From: an uncultured Burkholderiales bacterium
GTDB taxonomy: Bacteria; Pseudomonadota; Gammaproteobacteria; Burkholderiales; Burkholderiaceae_C
Assembly (NCBI GenBank): GCA_903871865.1
Contig: CAIQIL010000374.1
Location: 1-7,764, forward strand
Direction of reading: 5' to 3'
Length of the DNA stretch: 7,764 nt
The number at the start of each line of letters is the position of its first letter. Position 1 is the stretch's first letter. Below, in pieces: positions 6,870 through 7,764 of this stretch. The notes under the pieces were generated by a model. It did no database searches, was not told the DNA's origin, and saw only the letters and a program-made list of their open reading frames with translations. The position numbers and the translations under genes are program-made.

Positions 6870-6965
6870 ATGGACGTCCTGTATGTCGCCCTCGGTGCGG
6901 CGTTCTGGCTGCTGATGGTGGGCATGGCCCTGGGCTGTGCCCGCCTGAAGGGAGACGCACCATGA
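6870..6965 (+). CDS. 31-residue single-helix membrane peptide heading the kdp operon
   Basis: The frame encodes 31 residues, starting MDVLYVALGAAFWLLM and ending CARLKGDAP. It has one hydrophobic helix (about residues 3-24) followed by a short basic and polar tail, a typical small inner-membrane peptide with its C-terminus probably cytoplasmic. A strong AAGGAG lies seven bases upstream, and its stop codon overlaps the kdpF start (ATGA, 6962-6965), indicating translational coupling. It is not kdpF itself, which follows directly. From memory, small peptides of the pattern MDxLYxxL...C-x-R-L occur before kdpF in other bacteria without a described function; I could not check this. By position it may be an accessory subunit or assembly factor of the KdpFABC complex. 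It is too short for usual gene-calling limits and is easily missed. Confidence 0.7.
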   Translation: MDVLYVALGAAFWLLMVGMALGCARLKGDAP

Positions 6966-7054
6966 GCTGGCTGTATGTGCTGTGCAGCGTCCTGGCGGTG
7001 GGCCTGTTGGCTTACCTGCTGGCTGCTTTGCTGAACCCGGAGGATTTCTCATGA
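6962..7054 (+). CDS. kdpF: KdpF, small subunit of the potassium-transporting ATPase
   Basis: This 30-residue single-span membrane peptide (about residues 3-24 hydrophobic) ends in LLAYLLAALLNPEDFS, matching the KdpF pattern (E. coli KdpF, 29 residues, ends LGYLVYALINAEAF). KdpF stabilises the KdpABC complex in the inner membrane. The frame stays open upstream to an ATG at 6848, but the upstream part is not membrane-like and the AAGGGAG at 6948-6954 sets the ATG at 6962 as the start. It overlaps the preceding 31-residue frame by 4 bases and kdpA by 4 bases (ATGA at both junctions), so the genes are tightly coupled. Confidence 0.92.
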   Translation: MSWLYVLCSVLAVGLLAYLLAALLNPEDFS

Positions 7055-7764
7055 GCACCCAAGCCTGGACTTTGCTGGCCGTTTTCAGCGCCATCCTGCT
7101 GGCGCTGTCTTACCCCCTGGGCCGCGCCATCGTCGCGGTGATGGAAGGCCGCGTGGCGTGGCTGCTGCGCGCGGAAGCCTGGCTGTGCCGCCTCTGCGGC
7201 GTGCGCACCGACACCGAGATGGGCTGGCGCCAATACGCCCTGGCCCTGCTGCTGTTCAATGCCTTGGGCGTCCTGATGGTTTATGCCCTGCAGCGCCTGC
7301 AGCTGTGGCTGCCGCTCAATCCGCAAGGCATGGGCAATGTCTCACCCGACTCGGCCTTCAACACGGCCATCAGTTTCGTGAGCAACACCAACTGGCAAGG
7401 CTATGGCGGAGAAGCCACCATGGGCTACCTCACGCAGATGCTGGGCCTGGCCGTGCAGAACTTCCTGTCGGCGGCCACGGGCATCGTGGTGGTGGTGGCC
7501 CTCATCCGCGGCTTCGTGCGGCACAGCGCGCAAGGCATTGGCAACGCCTGGGTGGACCTGACGCGCGCCACGCTGTGGATCTTGCTGCCCCTGTCCCTGG
7601 TGCTGGCCCTCTTCCTGGTGCAGCAAGGCACGGTGCAGAACTTCAGCCCCTACCTGGACGTGCACGCCCTGGAGGCCCCGCAGACCCTGGCCATGGGCCC
7701 GGTGGCCTCCCAAGAAGCCATCAAGATGCTGGGCACCAACGGCGGTGGCTTCTTCAATGCCAAC
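7051..7764 (+). CDS. kdpA: KdpA, potassium-binding channel-like subunit of the Kdp ATPase (5' part only)
   Basis: The first 238 residues are present and the window ends in frame; the full protein is usually about 560-600 residues. KdpA selects and takes up K+ in the KdpFABC P-type ATPase of the inner membrane. Two of the four selectivity-filter loops are visible: SNTNWQGYGGE (111-121), matching the E. coli TNTNWQSYSGE region, and LGTNGGGFFNAN (227-238) at the edge. Membrane helices are seen at about 5-25, 61-80, 127-151 and 173-191. GGAGG (7039-7043), inside the end of kdpF, is the ribosome binding site, and the ATG overlaps the kdpF stop. No damage is visible. kdpB and kdpC are expected next but lie outside the window. 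Confidence 0.97.
   Translation, partial: MSTQAWTLLAVFSAILLALSYPLGRAIVAVMEGRVAWLLRAEAWLCRLCGVRTDTEMGWRQYALALLLFNALGVLMVYALQRLQLWLPLNPQGMGNVSPDSAFNTAISFVSNTNWQGYGGEATMGYLTQMLGLAVQNFLSAATGIVVVVALIRGFVRHSAQGIGNAWVDLTRATLWILLPLSLVLALFLVQQGTVQNFSPYLDVHALEAPQTLAMGPVASQEAIKMLGTNGGGFFNAN

Noticed and set aside
6848..6961. KdpF with a 38-residue N-terminal extension
   Set aside because: The upstream part is not membrane-like, the AAGGGAG site sets the start at 6962, and the overlapping alternative frame (6870-6965) is the plausible coding frame there.
7719..7725. An extra CATCAAG inside kdpA as another regulator site
   Set aside because: It is a single copy without an 11-base partner and encodes part of the conserved helix before the second selectivity loop.

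Overview
The window is GC-rich DNA. Its protein families and layout suggest a betaproteobacterium of the order Burkholderiales, probably near the Comamonadaceae or Leptothrix/Sphaerotilus group. This assignment rests on family resemblance read by eye, not on a search. The main content is a complete Kdp potassium-sensing module and the start of the operon it should control.

Left part (1-2387): a minus-strand open reading frame of unknown function runs off the left edge (1-214). A gap of 592 bases without a supportable gene follows (215-806). Next comes a plus-strand methyl-accepting chemotaxis receptor of 526 residues (807-2387), which ends only 6 bases from the convergent kdpE gene.

Centre (2394-6631, minus strand): read in the direction of transcription, the order is a class I glutamine amidotransferase-like protein, then the sensor kinase KdpD (915 residues), then its response regulator KdpE (231 residues). 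Gaps are 36 and 17 bases, so the three could form one transcription unit.

Right part (6632-7764, plus strand): a divergent control region of about 240 bases is followed by tightly overlapping genes. These are an unannotated 31-residue membrane peptide with a strong ribosome binding site, kdpF (30 residues), and kdpA, cut by the window end after 238 residues. kdpB and kdpC presumably follow.

How it fits together: KdpD should sense potassium limitation or osmotic stress and phosphorylate KdpE, which activates the KdpFABC K+-importing ATPase. The most notable finding is a repeated octamer, CTTGATGC, occurring as direct-repeat pairs with an exact 11-base period. One pair faces the amidotransferase, one faces kdpF, one lies directly in front of kdpD, and a degenerate pair sits 9 bases upstream of a -10-like hexamer before the small peptide gene. 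OmpR/PhoB-type regulators bind direct repeats of this spacing, so these are good candidates for KdpE sites linking the divergent units. I saw no wholly new system such as a defence island, CRISPR array or mobile element. The less-described elements are the site family, the 31-residue peptide and the amidotransferase lodged between the structural and regulatory kdp genes.
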